DNA of 64,000 bases from positions 4,154,001 to 4,218,000 of the forward strand of contig NZ_FNRT01000002.1 in assembly GCF_900105585.1 (NCBI RefSeq), read 5' to 3'. Origin of the DNA: Nocardioides exalbidus. GTDB taxonomy: Bacteria; Actinomycetota; Actinomycetes; Propionibacteriales; Nocardioidaceae. This document shows positions 15,000-24,250 of the stretch, piece by piece (within the stretch, counting starts at the first letter, position 1; each line of letters opens with the position of its first letter). The position numbers and the translations under genes are program-made. Below the pieces are notes generated by a model. That model saw only the letters and a program-made list of their open reading frames with translations. It did no database searches and had not been told where the DNA came from.

Positions 15000-16434
15000 T
15001 CATGGTCGTTCGGGTGGCTCGGGCTCGGCCGGGTTCATCGGGTTGATCTGCGTGGTGCCGGTGCGGTCGCGTCGGAACTGGTGGCCGTGGGGGCTGGTCC
15101 ATTCGAAGACGCCGGGCGCGACCATCTGGTAGTGCCAGGTGGTGAAGGTCTTGAGCCGGTGGTGGGAGCGGCACAGGCAGGCGAGGTTGTCGGACCGTGT
15201 GGGTCCGGGTTGTGGTCTGCCTTCTGCTTCGGCGTGATGGTCGTACGCGGTGACGTGGTCGATGTCGCAGCCACGGGCGGGTCGGGTGCAGTGGGGGAAG
15301 ACGCAGGTGCGGTCGCGCAGGATGACCTGTTCGCGGATGCGGTCGGGGATGTCGTAGCCGGGCGTGGCGAGGTTGTGGTTGAGGTCGATGACCGGCTTCA
15401 CGGTCACCTTCGTCCGGCTGTCGCCGCACCAGGACTGAAGCTGTTCGAGGAGCAGGAGCTTCTGCCGGTTTTCCATCCGTCCGGTGGGCCCGAACACCGT
15501 GCCCTCGGCGGTGATGTCTGCGTCGAAGTGGGCGTGGAGGACCACCTCTCGCGCCGGCGGGAAGGTTGGGGAGGTCGGGTCTCGATACGCCTCCTCGTTC
15601 CTCGTCGGCCACTCGACCACCTGAAGAGAGGTCGAGGGCGGTCTGGGTGCGGGCGAGGTTGCCGAGGGCCTTGGCGCGGCGCACGTCGAGGGTCTCGGTG
15701 GAGCCGAGGGCTTTCTGCGTCGCGGCGTCACGGCTGAGGGCGTGGTCGAGGTCGATGCCGTCGGCGAGGTCGAGGTCGGCCTCGACGTGGACGGTGCCGG
15801 CGAAGTGCACGTCCTGATCCAGGACGGTGACGTGCCGCGGGTCGACGTACAGGTACCCGTCCTCCGGGTCAGCCGCCCGATCCGGTTGAGCGAGCTGGAA
15901 CCTCTTGATGGCTTCTGCGACGAGGCGGTCGAGCTGCGCGACACCGACCTTTCCCGCGACAGCCGTGACCTGGTCGTCGACCCACCCGGCCGCCTCACGC
16001 GTCAGCGAAGGAACCGCGTGGATCGTCGCTTCCGCGATGGACCGGGCACGCCACGCCGGAACCGTGCCGACGTGGACCTGACCCCACAGCCTGGGGAGGC
16101 GGTGGCGGAGCTCGAGGGCGTGCCCGATCAGCTTCTTCGCTGACGTGGTGGAGATCCCGAGAACGGCTCCGAGCTCGGCCACACAGAACTCGGCCACCAG
16201 CGGGCAGCCGTCCCCAGCGATCGGCTCCTCGTGCTCGGAGCCGGGGGTGGTGAACGCTGCGGCGAGGTGGGTCGACTCGGGCGGGTGGAGGTCGGCCCAG
16301 CGGGCGGAGGTCACCAGCAGGTCGGCTGCGGCCCGGTTCTCGGCTGCATTCTGCGAGCGTGCGTGGCGCAGGAGGTCGGAGGCGGTGAGGTCGTCAACCT
16401 TCGCCTGCTCGACCACTGCTAGCGCTTCGCTCAT
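15000..16434 (-). pseudogene. DUF222-HNH endonuclease, frameshifted
   Basis: These proteins have an N-terminal DUF222 domain and a C-terminal HNH nuclease. The first frame from ATG 16434 gives MSEALAVVEQAKVDDLTASD through LARTQTALDLSS. The second frame supplies REVVLHAHFDADITAEG, WCGDSRTKVTVKPVIDLN, the CVFPHCTRPARGCDIDHV metal/HNH core and LCRSHHRLKT. The break lies exactly at a 44-nt REP-like sequence (15578-15621); removing 43 nt of it restores one frame of about 464 codons. DUF222-HNH genes are multicopy, mobile-like genes of actinobacteria with unclear function. Tandem use of two frames could also reflect an error, but the inserted repeat argues for real disruption. Confidence 0.85.
15578..15621. 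repeat. REP-like palindrome inside DUF222-HNH gene
   Basis: The sequence begins GGTCTCGATACGCC and ends GGCCACTCGACCACC, imperfect inverted ends of about 14 bp around a CGTTCCTCGT-type centre. It resembles the element at 16564-16601, which has GGTTTCGACACG and TGCTCAACC ends. It coincides with the frame break of the host gene. Confidence 0.7.
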
Positions 16435-16563
16435 GTGTTCGATTGTAGGCGACGGGTCCGACAGTGGCCACGGACGGAGGTGCGAGGTTCGGTCAAGAGG
16501 AGGTCTGGTCTCGGGACGAGCGCGGGCGCCCTCCTCGACCAACGGTGGATAATTGATCGGCCT

Positions 16564-16601
16564 TGGTTTCGACACGCTCGCTGGCGCTCGCTGCTCAACC
16601 A
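16564..16601. repeat. REP-like palindrome upstream of DUF222-HNH gene
   Basis: A 38-bp imperfect palindrome with ends TGGTTTCGACACGCTCGC and GCGCTCGCTGCTCAACCA. It lies in the 216-bp gap between the MalY gene stop (16651) and the DUF222 start (16434). Apart from this and a nearby echo (GGGCTCAACCAGCGGCGGG) the gap holds nothing recognised. Confidence 0.75.
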
Positions 16602-16650
16602 GCGGCCGGGGCTCAACCAGCGGCGGGCTGGCGGGGCGCGTGACGGGTCG

Positions 16651-17808
16651 TCAGGTCCAGGCCTTGGCGAGCCGCTCGATGACCTCCGTGAGCCGGTCGG
16701 GCGAGGTCGCGATGTTGAGGCGGACCTGGCTGCCGGCGCCAGGGGCGTAGGAGGTCCCGGCGCTCACCATGACGCGGCCGCGCTCGAGCGCGACGGCTGC
16801 CGCGTCGTCGTGGCCGTAGGCGGAGGCGTCGAGCCAGGCGAGGTACGTCGCCTCCAGCGGGCGCATCCGCACCTCGGGCAGGTGCGCCTCGAGCAGGTCG
16901 CCGAGGAGCGCGCGCTGCTGGTCGAGCCGCTCGACGAGCGAGGCGAGCCACGGGTCGCCGTCGTCGTAGGCCGCCTTCGCCGCGACGATGCCGGCGCTCG
17001 AGTAGGACTCGTTGCGCGACATCGGCTGGTCGAGGAGCCGCTGCCGGGCGTCGGGGTCGGGGACGACGAGCTGGGCACACCGCAGGCCGGCGGTGTTGAA
17101 CGCCTTCGACGCGGCGACCACGGCGATCGCGTGGTCGTGGGTGCCCTCGATCGACAGGTAGGAGACGTGCTCGGCACCCGGCAGGACGAGCGGGGCGTGG
17201 ATCTCGTCGCAGACGACCCGGGCTCCGTGGCGCACCACCACGTCGCGGATGCCCTCGAGCTCGGCCCGGGTGAAGACCCGGCCCCACGGGTTGTGCGGCT
17301 GCGTGAGGATCAGCGTCTGCGCGCCGTCGGCGAAGGCGCGGTCGAGCCGGTCGAGGTCGATCTCCGCACGGTCGGCGGAGGCCGGGACCTCGAGGTGGAC
17401 CTCCTCGCGACCGGTGACCGAGGCGAGCCCGTGGTGGGCGTTGTAGCCCGGGATCGGGAGGATCACGCCGCCCGGTCCGCTGAACACCTCGATCGCGATC
17501 CGCACCCCGGCCGTCACGTCCACGACGGGGTGCACCGCCTCGGGCTCCGGCGCCCAGCCGAAGTGCCGCGCCGACCAGCCGGCGTACGACTCGGCGAGCT
17601 CGGGGTCCCACCCGAAGAGCGGGTAGCCGGTGATCCCGTCGGCCACCATCCGCGCCAGCGCGTCGAGCACCACCGGGTCGACGGCGTAGTCCATCTCCGC
17701 GACCCAGGCGGGCAGCACGTCGGCCGGCACGCCCCACTTCAGCGGCAGCTTGCGGCGTGCCTCCTCGTCGGTGAGGTCGACGATCGGCCGGCGTCCCAGG
17801 TCTGTCAC
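16651..17808 (-). CDS. MalY/PatB-family PLP aminotransferase (cystathionine beta-lyase type)
   Basis: Fold-type I PLP enzyme of 385 aa. MalY/PatB proteins cleave cystathionine or act as aminotransferases. The PLP lysine is K235 in AASKAFN, the cofactor Asp is in DEIHAP (201-206), and the N-terminal KWG (24-26), AEMDY (37-41) and NPWGR patterns are typical. The C-terminal Arg that binds the carboxylate lies in SQVRLNIATS. Start is GTG 17808 with GGAGA upstream. The gene is 12 bp from the next upstream gene, probably in one transcript with it and thrS. Confidence 0.9.
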   Translation of the reverse strand: MTDLGRRPIVDLTDEEARRKLPLKWGVPADVLPAWVAEMDYAVDPVVLDALARMVADGITGYPLFGWDPELAESYAGWSARHFGWAPEPEAVHPVVDVTAGVRIAIEVFSGPGGVILPIPGYNAHHGLASVTGREEVHLEVPASADRAEIDLDRLDRAFADGAQTLILTQPHNPWGRVFTRAELEGIRDVVVRHGARVVCDEIHAPLVLPGAEHVSYLSIEGTHDHAIAVVAASKAFNTAGLRCAQLVVPDPDARQRLLDQPMSRNESYSSAGIVAAKAAYDDGDPWLASLVERLDQQRALLGDLLEAHLPEVRMRPLEATYLAWLDASAYGHDDAAAVALERGRVMVSAGTSYAPGAGSQVRLNIATSPDRLTEVIERLAKAWT

Positions 17809-17820
17809 GAACTCGTCTCC

Positions 17821-18261
17821 TCAGTGCCAGTTCACGGTCTGCAGGATGCTGACGACCAGCACCTCGCGGTCCTGCATGTCGCGCGCCTCGGCGAGCGCTC
17901 CTGCGTAGGAGTCGTGCTCGTGGCTGATCCAGTGGCCGTCCGGCCCGCGCTCGCTGCCGTTGCCGTCGAGGGCGGCGTAGGGGCCGTCCACCGCCTCACT
18001 GGTCCCGGCCCACTCGCGCACCACGGTGCCGCGGTCGACGACGGCCAGTCGCTCGGCCAGCTGGATCACCTTGTAGCCCATCGGCACGCGCTTCTCGAAG
18101 TCGCCCCAGTCACCGAAGTCGCGCCGGTCGCCGGCCGGCCAGGTGCGCCCGAAGCGCATGCCCGCCACCAGCACCCAGCGCGTCTCGTCGGCGGCCGCGT
18201 CGAACGGCGCACCCCCGCCCTCGGGCCAGTCGTAGGTGACCTGGTCGTCGGACGGGGGCAC
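17821..18261 (-). CDS. Conserved-looking protein of unknown function (146 aa)
   Basis: Begins with GTG 18261, 7 bp after the thrS stop, so it is probably co-transcribed with thrS. The 146-aa product (PSDDQVTYDWPEGGGAPFDA near the start) is acidic and soluble, with Trp/Gly segments such as WVLVAGMRFGRTWPAG and a C-terminal EVLVVSILQTVNWH. No domain is recognised. The frame is open further upstream, overlapping thrS, but that part is Arg/Ser-rich shadow sequence. The function is unknown. Confidence 0.65.
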   Translation of the reverse strand: MPPSDDQVTYDWPEGGGAPFDAAADETRWVLVAGMRFGRTWPAGDRRDFGDWGDFEKRVPMGYKVIQLAERLAVVDRGTVVREWAGTSEAVDGPYAALDGNGSERGPDGHWISHEHDSYAGALAEARDMQDREVLVVSILQTVNWH

Positions 18262-18268
18262 GCGCGGC

Positions 18269-20260
18269 TCAGACCTGCTCGCGGCTCGCCACGGCGGCGG
18301 CGACCCGCTCGATCGCCTCCGCGAGGGGTACGCCGTTGTCCTGGCGGCCGTCGCGGTAGCGGAAGCTGACCGCGCCCTTCTCGACGTCGTCGTCACCGGC
18401 GATCAGCATGAACGGCACCTTCGAGAGCTGCGCGTTGCGGATCTTCTTCTGCATCCGGTCGTCGGAGTCGTCGACCTCGACGCGCAGCCCCTGTGACTTC
18501 ATCTGCTTCGCGATGTCGAACAGGTAGTCGTTGTGGCGCTCCGCAATCGGGATGCCCTGGACCTGGACCGGGGCGAGCCAGGGCGGGAAGGCGCCGGCGT
18601 AGTGCTCGACGAGCACGCCGATGAACCGCTCGATGGAGCCGAACTTCGCGGAGTGGATCATCACCGGCTGCTTGCGGGTGCCGTCGGCGGCGACGTACTC
18701 GAGGTCGAAGCGGTCGACGGCGGGCTGGTTGAAGTCGTACTGGATGGTCGACATCTGCCAGGTCCGGCCGATGGCGTCCTTGGCCTGCACCGAGATCTTC
18801 GGGCCGTAGAAGGCGGCACCGCCCGGGTCGGGGACGAGGTCCACGCCGAACTTGCGCGCGGCGGTCTCGAGCACCGAGGTGGCGGTCTCCCACTGGTCGT
18901 CGGAGCCGATGAACTTGTCGGGCTTGGAGTCGTCGCGGGTCGACAGCTCGAAGTAGTAGTCGTCGAGGCCGAAGTCCTTGAGCAGGCCGGTGACGAAGGT
19001 CAGCAGGTGCTCGACCTCGGCCGGTGCCTGCTCCGGGGTGACGTAGGAGTGCGAGTCGTCCTGGGTCATCGCGCGGACGCGGGTCAGGCCGTGCACGACA
19101 CCGGACTTCTCGTAGCGGTAGACCGACCCGAACTCGAAGAACCGCAGCGGCAGCTCACGGTAGGAGCGCTGCCGCGAGCGGTAGATGAGGTTGTGCATCG
19201 GGCAGTTCATCGCCTTGAGGCGGTATTCAGCGTGCTCCATCTCCATCGGCGGGAACATGGTGTCCGCGTAGTAGGGCAGGTGCCCGGAGGTGTGGAACAG
19301 CCCGTCCTTGCTGATGTGCGGGGTGCCGACGTAGTCGAAGCCCTCCTCGAGGTGCCGACGGCGGACGTAGTCCTCCATCTCCCGCTTGATCACGCCGCCG
19401 CGGGGGTGGAACACGGCCATACCGGAGCCGATCTCGTCGGGGAACGAGAACAGGTCGAGCTCGCGGCCGAGCTTGCGGTGGTCGCGGCGCTCGGCCTCCT
19501 CGATGCGGTGCAGGTGCTCGTCGAGCGCCTCCTTCGACTCCCAGGCGGTGCCGTAGATGCGCTGGAGCTGCTTGTTCTTCTCGTCACCGCGCCAGTAGGC
19601 CGCCGCGCTCCGCATGAGCTTGAACGCGGGGATCCGCTTGGTGGTCGGCAGGTGCGGGCCACGGCACAGGTCGGACCACTTCGCCTCGCCGTTGCGGCCG
19701 ATGTTGTCGTAGATGGTGAGCTCGCCGGCGCCGACCTCGACGCTGGCACCTTCGGTGTCCGCGGTGCCTGCACCGCCCTTCAGCCCGATGAGCTCGATCT
19801 TGTAGGGCTCGTCCTTGAGCTCGTCGAGCGCCTCGGCGTCGGTGGTGACCCGACGCTCGAAGCGCTGGTTCTCCTTGATGATCTTGCGCATCGCGGACTC
19901 GATCTTGACCAGGTCCTCTGGCACGAACGGGGTCTCGACGTCGAAGTCGTAGTAGAAGCCGTTGTCGATCGGCGGACCGATGCCGAGCCTGGCCTCCGGC
20001 CAGATCTGCTGGACGGCCTGGGCCATCACGTGCGCGGTCGAGTGGCGCAGGATGTCGCGGCCGTCGGCGCTGTCGATGGCGACACCCTCGACCTCGTCAC
20101 CGTCGGAGAGCTCGTAGGCCAGGTCCTTCAGGCTGCCCGCCACGCGAGCCGCGACCACGTCGGCGTCGTCGCGGAACAGCTCCCAGGCCTTGGTGCCCGT
20201 CGTGACGGTGGTCTCCGCACGCTGATCGGCGTGGATGCGGACGACCTTGATGTCGGACAC
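18269..20260 (-). CDS. thrS: Threonyl-tRNA synthetase
   Basis: ThrRS charges tRNA-Thr and edits mis-attached serine. The 663-aa product has the N-terminal TGS domain (1-65), the editing-domain HxxxH (H73, H77 in HSTAHVMAQ), the class II catalytic core (motif 1 region GMAVFHPRGG, motif 2 RFFEFGSVYRYEKSGV) and a C-terminal anticodon-binding domain. Length is normal. In mycobacteria thrS leads directly into HIT-pgsA; here the accessory stretch 12347-16650 separates them. No T-box is expected in this phylum and none is seen. Confidence 0.97.
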   Translation of the reverse strand: MSDIKVVRIHADQRAETTVTTGTKAWELFRDDADVVAARVAGSLKDLAYELSDGDEVEGVAIDSADGRDILRHSTAHVMAQAVQQIWPEARLGIGPPIDNGFYYDFDVETPFVPEDLVKIESAMRKIIKENQRFERRVTTDAEALDELKDEPYKIELIGLKGGAGTADTEGASVEVGAGELTIYDNIGRNGEAKWSDLCRGPHLPTTKRIPAFKLMRSAAAYWRGDEKNKQLQRIYGTAWESKEALDEHLHRIEEAERRDHRKLGRELDLFSFPDEIGSGMAVFHPRGGVIKREMEDYVRRRHLEEGFDYVGTPHISKDGLFHTSGHLPYYADTMFPPMEMEHAEYRLKAMNCPMHNLIYRSRQRSYRELPLRFFEFGSVYRYEKSGVVHGLTRVRAMTQDDSHSYVTPEQAPAEVEHLLTFVTGLLKDFGLDDYYFELSTRDDSKPDKFIGSDDQWETATSVLETAARKFGVDLVPDPGGAAFYGPKISVQAKDAIGRTWQMSTIQYDFNQPAVDRFDLEYVAADGTRKQPVMIHSAKFGSIERFIGVLVEHYAGAFPPWLAPVQVQGIPIAERHNDYLFDIAKQMKSQGLRVEVDDSDDRMQKKIRNAQLSKVPFMLIAGDDDVEKGAVSFRYRDGRQDNGVPLAEAIERVAAAVASREQV

Positions 20261-20344
20261 GAGAGCTCCTGTGAGTGGTGGTGAGAGATGGGGCGGATGT
20301 CACCGCGAGCCTATCGGCCGCCCGCCGGTCGACTCACCCCGGTT

Positions 20345-22147
20345 TCACCCGGCCTGCGGCTGCTCGGTGAGCTCGCCGGTCTGCACGCGCCAGAGGGCGG
20401 CGTACGCCCCGTCGTGCTCGAGCAGCTGGTCGTGGGTGCCCGCCTCGACGACGCGGCCGGCGTCGAGCACCCAGATGCGGTGCGCGTGGCGGACGGTCGA
20501 GAGGCGGTGGGCCACCACGATCGCCGTGCGCCGGGCCGTGGCCTTGCGCAGCGAGCGCTGGATGGCCGCCTCGGTCTCGTTGTCGACGGCGCTGGTGGCC
20601 TCGTCGAGGACCAGCACCGCCGGGTCGCGCAGCAGCGCCCGCGCGAGGGCGAGGCGCTGGCGCTGGCCGCCGGACAGGGTGACCCCGCGCTCGCCGACCC
20701 AGGAGTCGAGGCCGTCGGGCATCGCCTCGATGAAGTCGAGGGCGGCCGCGCCCTCCGCCGCCGCGAGGATCTCCTCGCGGGTGGCCCCGGGGCGGCCGTA
20801 GGCGATGTTGTCGGCGACGGATCCGGCGAACATGAAGACGTCCTGGGCGACGTAGCCGAGCGAGCCGCGCAGCGAGTCCCAGTCGAGGTCGCGGACGTCC
20901 TGGCCGTCGAAGTGCACGGTCCCGGCGCGCGGGTCGTCGAAGCGCAGCACGAGCCGGAGGAGGGACGACTTGCCGGAGCCGGTCGACCCCACGATCGCGT
21001 GGGTCTCCCCCGCCGGCACGACCATGTCGATGGCGTGGAGGACGTCGGGACCGTCGGCGTAGCCGGCCCGTACGCCGCGCAGCTCGACGCGGCCGCGCAC
21101 CGGCCGCTCGAGGGCGGTCGAGCCGGCCGGCACCGTGACCGGCACCTCGAGCAGGCCGAGGATGCGGGCGGCCGACGCGCGGCCCCGCTGGTAGAGGTCG
21201 AGCACCTCGGCGACCTCGGTGAGCGGCCAGAGCAGGCGCTGGGTCATGAAGACGAGCACGGAGTAGAGGCCGATCGCGAGGTCGCCGCGCAGGGTCGCCC
21301 AGCCGCCGAGCAGCAGGGTGCAGGTGAAGCCGGTGAGGATCGCCACCCGCACCAGCGGCACGAACGCCGCCGAGGAGCGGATGGCGGCGGTGTTGGCCTC
21401 GCGGTAGGCCTGCGACACCGCGGCCACGCGGTCGCGCTCGCGGTCCTCGGCCGTGAACGCCTTGATCGTCGCGATGCCGGAGATGTTGGACGAGAGGGTG
21501 CTCGAGAGGTCCGCGACCGCGACGCGAACCCGGTCGTAGAGCGGCTCGAGGCGCCTCTGGAAGACCAGCGAGCCGACCACGATCACCGGGATCGGCAGGA
21601 ACGCGAACAGCAGCAGCTGGCCGGACGCCGCGGCGAAGACGGCGCCGACGAGCAGCACGTTGAGCGTGGTCTGCAGGATCGCCGGTGCGCCGACGTCGAG
21701 GAAGCGCTCGAGCTGGTTGACGTCGTCGTTGAGGGTCGCCAGCGTCGACCCGGCCGGCCGGCTCTCGTGCCAGCCGAGGTCGAGGTGCTGCACGTGGTCG
21801 TAGGCCTCGACGCGCATGTCGTGCTCGACGCCCTGGGCCAGGCCGCGCCACAGCACGCTGGCGACGTACTCGCTCAGCGACTCGATGATCCACACGACCG
21901 CGTTGATGACCGCGAGCCAGCCGAGCTGGGCGAAGCGCGACTCGACGCCGAGCACCTCGCCGACCAGCGACTGGTCGCCACGCACCACGACGTCGACGGC
22001 GGCGCCGATGAGCAGCTCGGGCACCACGTCGGCGACCTTGTTGACCGTCGAGGCGACGACGGCGCCGACGAAGCGGGAGCGGTAGGCGCCATAGCGCTGC
22101 CAGAGCGAGCGCAACGGCTGGACGGCGGCGGGGAGGTCCTCGGGCAC
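20345..22147 (-). CDS. ABC exporter, fused permease-ATPase
   Basis: A 600-aa half-transporter. The N-terminal six-helix ABC_membrane domain (about residues 25-310) is followed by an ATPase with Walker A GSTGSGKSS, signature LSGGQRQRLALARALL and Walker B VLVLDEATS. This is the lipid/drug exporter type and works as a dimer; the substrate is unknown. Start at GTG 22147 follows TAACCT and exactly 6 nt, so it is probably leaderless. The C-terminus ends 85 bp before the thrS start. It stands alone, unlike the paired exporters at 40038-43669. Confidence 0.9.
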   Translation of the reverse strand: MPEDLPAAVQPLRSLWQRYGAYRSRFVGAVVASTVNKVADVVPELLIGAAVDVVVRGDQSLVGEVLGVESRFAQLGWLAVINAVVWIIESLSEYVASVLWRGLAQGVEHDMRVEAYDHVQHLDLGWHESRPAGSTLATLNDDVNQLERFLDVGAPAILQTTLNVLLVGAVFAAASGQLLLFAFLPIPVIVVGSLVFQRRLEPLYDRVRVAVADLSSTLSSNISGIATIKAFTAEDRERDRVAAVSQAYREANTAAIRSSAAFVPLVRVAILTGFTCTLLLGGWATLRGDLAIGLYSVLVFMTQRLLWPLTEVAEVLDLYQRGRASAARILGLLEVPVTVPAGSTALERPVRGRVELRGVRAGYADGPDVLHAIDMVVPAGETHAIVGSTGSGKSSLLRLVLRFDDPRAGTVHFDGQDVRDLDWDSLRGSLGYVAQDVFMFAGSVADNIAYGRPGATREEILAAAEGAAALDFIEAMPDGLDSWVGERGVTLSGGQRQRLALARALLRDPAVLVLDEATSAVDNETEAAIQRSLRKATARRTAIVVAHRLSTVRHAHRIWVLDAGRVVEAGTHDQLLEHDGAYAALWRVQTGELTEQPQAG

Positions 22148-22153
22148 ACGAGG

Positions 22154-22159
22154 AGGTTA
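22154..22159 (-). promoter_or_regulatory. -10 element of leaderless ABC exporter
   Basis: TAACCT on the minus strand lies exactly 6 nt (CCTCGT) before GTG 22147. Confidence 0.5.
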
Positions 22160-22176
22160 GGTGACCCTCACCTGTC

Positions 22177-23022
22177 TCAGCGCATCGCCGTCGCGTCGAG
22201 GTAGTCGATCATCCGGTCGAAGAGATCGCTCACGCGCCGCAGGTCGTCGGAGGCCGGGACCGGTTCTCCCAGCGGCTCCGGGTCCGCACCCTCGCGCCAG
22301 TCCGTGCGGAGCTCGTCGGCCAGGGCGCCGCACAGGGTGCTGGCGTCGCGCACGACGACGGGGTCGACCGACCACACGGCCTCGAACACGCGCTCGCCGT
22401 CGGCCGGCTGCCCGGGCCGCTCGACGGCGACCAGGCACGCCGGCAGGTCGGCCGCGTCACACACCACGAACCACTCCCGCTGCAGGGGGGACTCGTGCGG
22501 GAGCGGGATCTCGACGAGGACCTCGTCCGCCGGGGCCTCGCCGTGGAGGTCGACGAAGACGGTGGTGAGGCGGGCGGTGCGGGCCAGCTCGCGCCACCGG
22601 GCGTAGGAGGGGCGCAGGAAGGTCTCGCGCTGGAAGCCGCCGAACAGCACCGGGTCGGCGGCCCGGGCGCAGCACTCGTCCTCGATCGCGTGGCTCATCG
22701 AGACCAGGGTCCGGCGCGAGAGGAGCTGGGGACGCAGCACCGGGTGGCGCCTCCTCAGCTCGGCGAAGAGCGAGCCCGACCGGGTCGGCGGCTCGACGCC
22801 GCGCTGCACGGCCGCTGCGAGCGACAACCCGCTGCGGCGCCGCTCCAGCACCGCGTGCACCGCGTCCACGTCGGACTCCGAGTAGCGGCGGTGCCCGCCC
22901 GGCTGGCGACTCGGGCGCGGAAAGCCGTAGCGCTTCTCCCAGCTGCGCAGCGTCGCGACGGGTACCCCTGTCCTGGTGGCCAGGTCGCCGATGGTGAGGG
23001 AGACGCGAGAGCTGGTGTCCAC
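22177..23022 (-). CDS. MerR-family regulator with DICT sensory domain
   Basis: A 281-aa transcription factor. The N-terminal MerR winged helix-turn-helix (LTIGDLATRTGVPVATLRSW, then a GHRRYSESDVDAVHAV wing) binds DNA. The rest carries a DICT domain (LVSMSHAIEDECCARAADPV, then LFGGFQRETF and RWRELARTA), a sensory domain often found in light or redox signalling proteins. It is divergent from crtE across a 127-bp gap with repeated TTGC-TAGATT motifs, so it probably controls the carotenoid operon, perhaps in response to light. Start GTG 23022 has AAGGAGA upstream. Confidence 0.85.
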   Translation of the reverse strand: MDTSSRVSLTIGDLATRTGVPVATLRSWEKRYGFPRPSRQPGGHRRYSESDVDAVHAVLERRRSGLSLAAAVQRGVEPPTRSGSLFAELRRRHPVLRPQLLSRRTLVSMSHAIEDECCARAADPVLFGGFQRETFLRPSYARWRELARTARLTTVFVDLHGEAPADEVLVEIPLPHESPLQREWFVVCDAADLPACLVAVERPGQPADGERVFEAVWSVDPVVVRDASTLCGALADELRTDWREGADPEPLGEPVPASDDLRRVSDLFDRMIDYLDATAMR

Positions 23023-23043
23023 GGATCGAGTCTCCTTTGCACC

Positions 23044-23077
23044 TTGCCTAGATTTAGTTGGAAGTGTTGCATAGATT
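23044..23077. promoter_or_regulatory. Candidate MerR-DICT operator between regulator and crtE
   Basis: Two near-identical 11-mers, TTGCCTAGATT (23044-23054) and TTGCATAGATT (23067-23077), are repeated directly 23 bp apart in the only AT-rich stretch of the divergent gap. Both crtE and the regulator genes would be controlled from here. The repeats could be operator half-sites or parts of promoter elements. Inferred from position and repetition only. Confidence 0.5.
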
Positions 23078-23149
23078 CATCGGCATCAACAGGACGCCTG
23101 CACGACCCCACCACGAATCCACGCCACCACTGGACTGCGGGAGGACCAC

Positions 23150-24250
23150 ATGACCGGCACGATGACCGAGAGCGGGACCGAGATCAGCGTCGACATCCGG
23201 ACCCCTTCCCCCAGGAACGGGCCCGACCAGGCGCTCGAGCGCGTGCTGGCCGCCGGCCGGCGTCGCGCCGGCGCGATCGACCCCCACCACGCGCTGCTCT
23301 GGGAGTCGCTGGTCCGCGCCGCCGCGGGCGGCAAGCGGTTCCGTCCCGCCCTCCTCGTCGCGACGCACGACGCGCTCGGCGGCACTGCCCCCGGGCCTGC
23401 CGCCGAGGTCGCCGCGGCGGTCGAGCTGCTCCACACCGCGTTCGTGGTGCACGACGACGTCATCGACGCCGACCACGTGCGTCGCGGCCGCCCCAACGTG
23501 AGCGGCACCTTCCGCGCCCTGGCCCGCGTCGACGGCGCCGGAGCGGCCGGCGTCGACGGCTACGGGCTGACCGCCGGTGTGCTCGCCGGGGACCTCGCGA
23601 TCGCGGCTGCGGTGCGGACGGTCGCCACCTGCGGCGCCGAGCGTGGCGTGGTCGAGCACCTCCTCGACCTCTTCGACGCCGCCCTGCACGCCACCGCGGC
23701 CGGCGAGCTGGCGGACGTACGCCTGGCGCTGGGGGTGTCGCAGGCCTCGCTCGCCCAGAGCGTGGAGATGGAGGCGCTCAAGACCGGCGCCTACTCCTTC
23801 TCCCTCCCGCTGCAGGCCGGTGCGGTCCTCGCCGGCGCCGATGCCTCGACGGTCGAGCGGCTCGGCCGCGCGGGCCGGGCGATGGGCGTGGCCTTCCAGC
23901 TCGCCGACGACCTGATCGGAGTCTTCGGCGACCCCGCCCGGTCCGGCAAGAGCGCCACCTGCGACCTGCGCACCGGGAAGCAGACACCGCTGATGGTCCA
24001 CGCGCGAGAGACGCTGCAGTGGGGCCGGATCAGCTCCTACCTCGGTCGCCAGCTGCGGGACGACGAGCTCGACGAGGTACGCGCGCTGCTCGTGGAGTCC
24101 GGCTCGCGGGACTTCGTCGAGGACCTCGCCGACCACTACCTCGAGGAGGCGCGCTCGGTGCTGCGCTCCGCGGGCCTCCCGGTCGAGATCCTGGACCGGG
24201 TGAGCACGCGGCCGCTGACCGCGGGCGACGACGGCGAGGTCGCGGCATGA
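23150..24250 (+). CDS. crtE: Geranylgeranyl diphosphate synthase (polyprenyl synthase)
   Basis: A prenyltransferase that condenses IPP with allylic diphosphates to GGPP, the carotenoid precursor. The 366-aa product has the first Asp-rich motif DDVIDAD (102-108) and the second DDLIGVFGD (253-261), the actinobacterial variant. GKRFRPALL (61-69) binds IPP. ATG 23150 has a good GGGAGGA ribosome site. It is the first gene of a ten-gene operon in which each following gene overlaps the previous stop. Confidence 0.93.
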   Translation: MTGTMTESGTEISVDIRTPSPRNGPDQALERVLAAGRRRAGAIDPHHALLWESLVRAAAGGKRFRPALLVATHDALGGTAPGPAAEVAAAVELLHTAFVVHDDVIDADHVRRGRPNVSGTFRALARVDGAGAAGVDGYGLTAGVLAGDLAIAAAVRTVATCGAERGVVEHLLDLFDAALHATAAGELADVRLALGVSQASLAQSVEMEALKTGAYSFSLPLQAGAVLAGADASTVERLGRAGRAMGVAFQLADDLIGVFGDPARSGKSATCDLRTGKQTPLMVHARETLQWGRISSYLGRQLRDDELDEVRALLVESGSRDFVEDLADHYLEEARSVLRSAGLPVEILDRVSTRPLTAGDDGEVAA

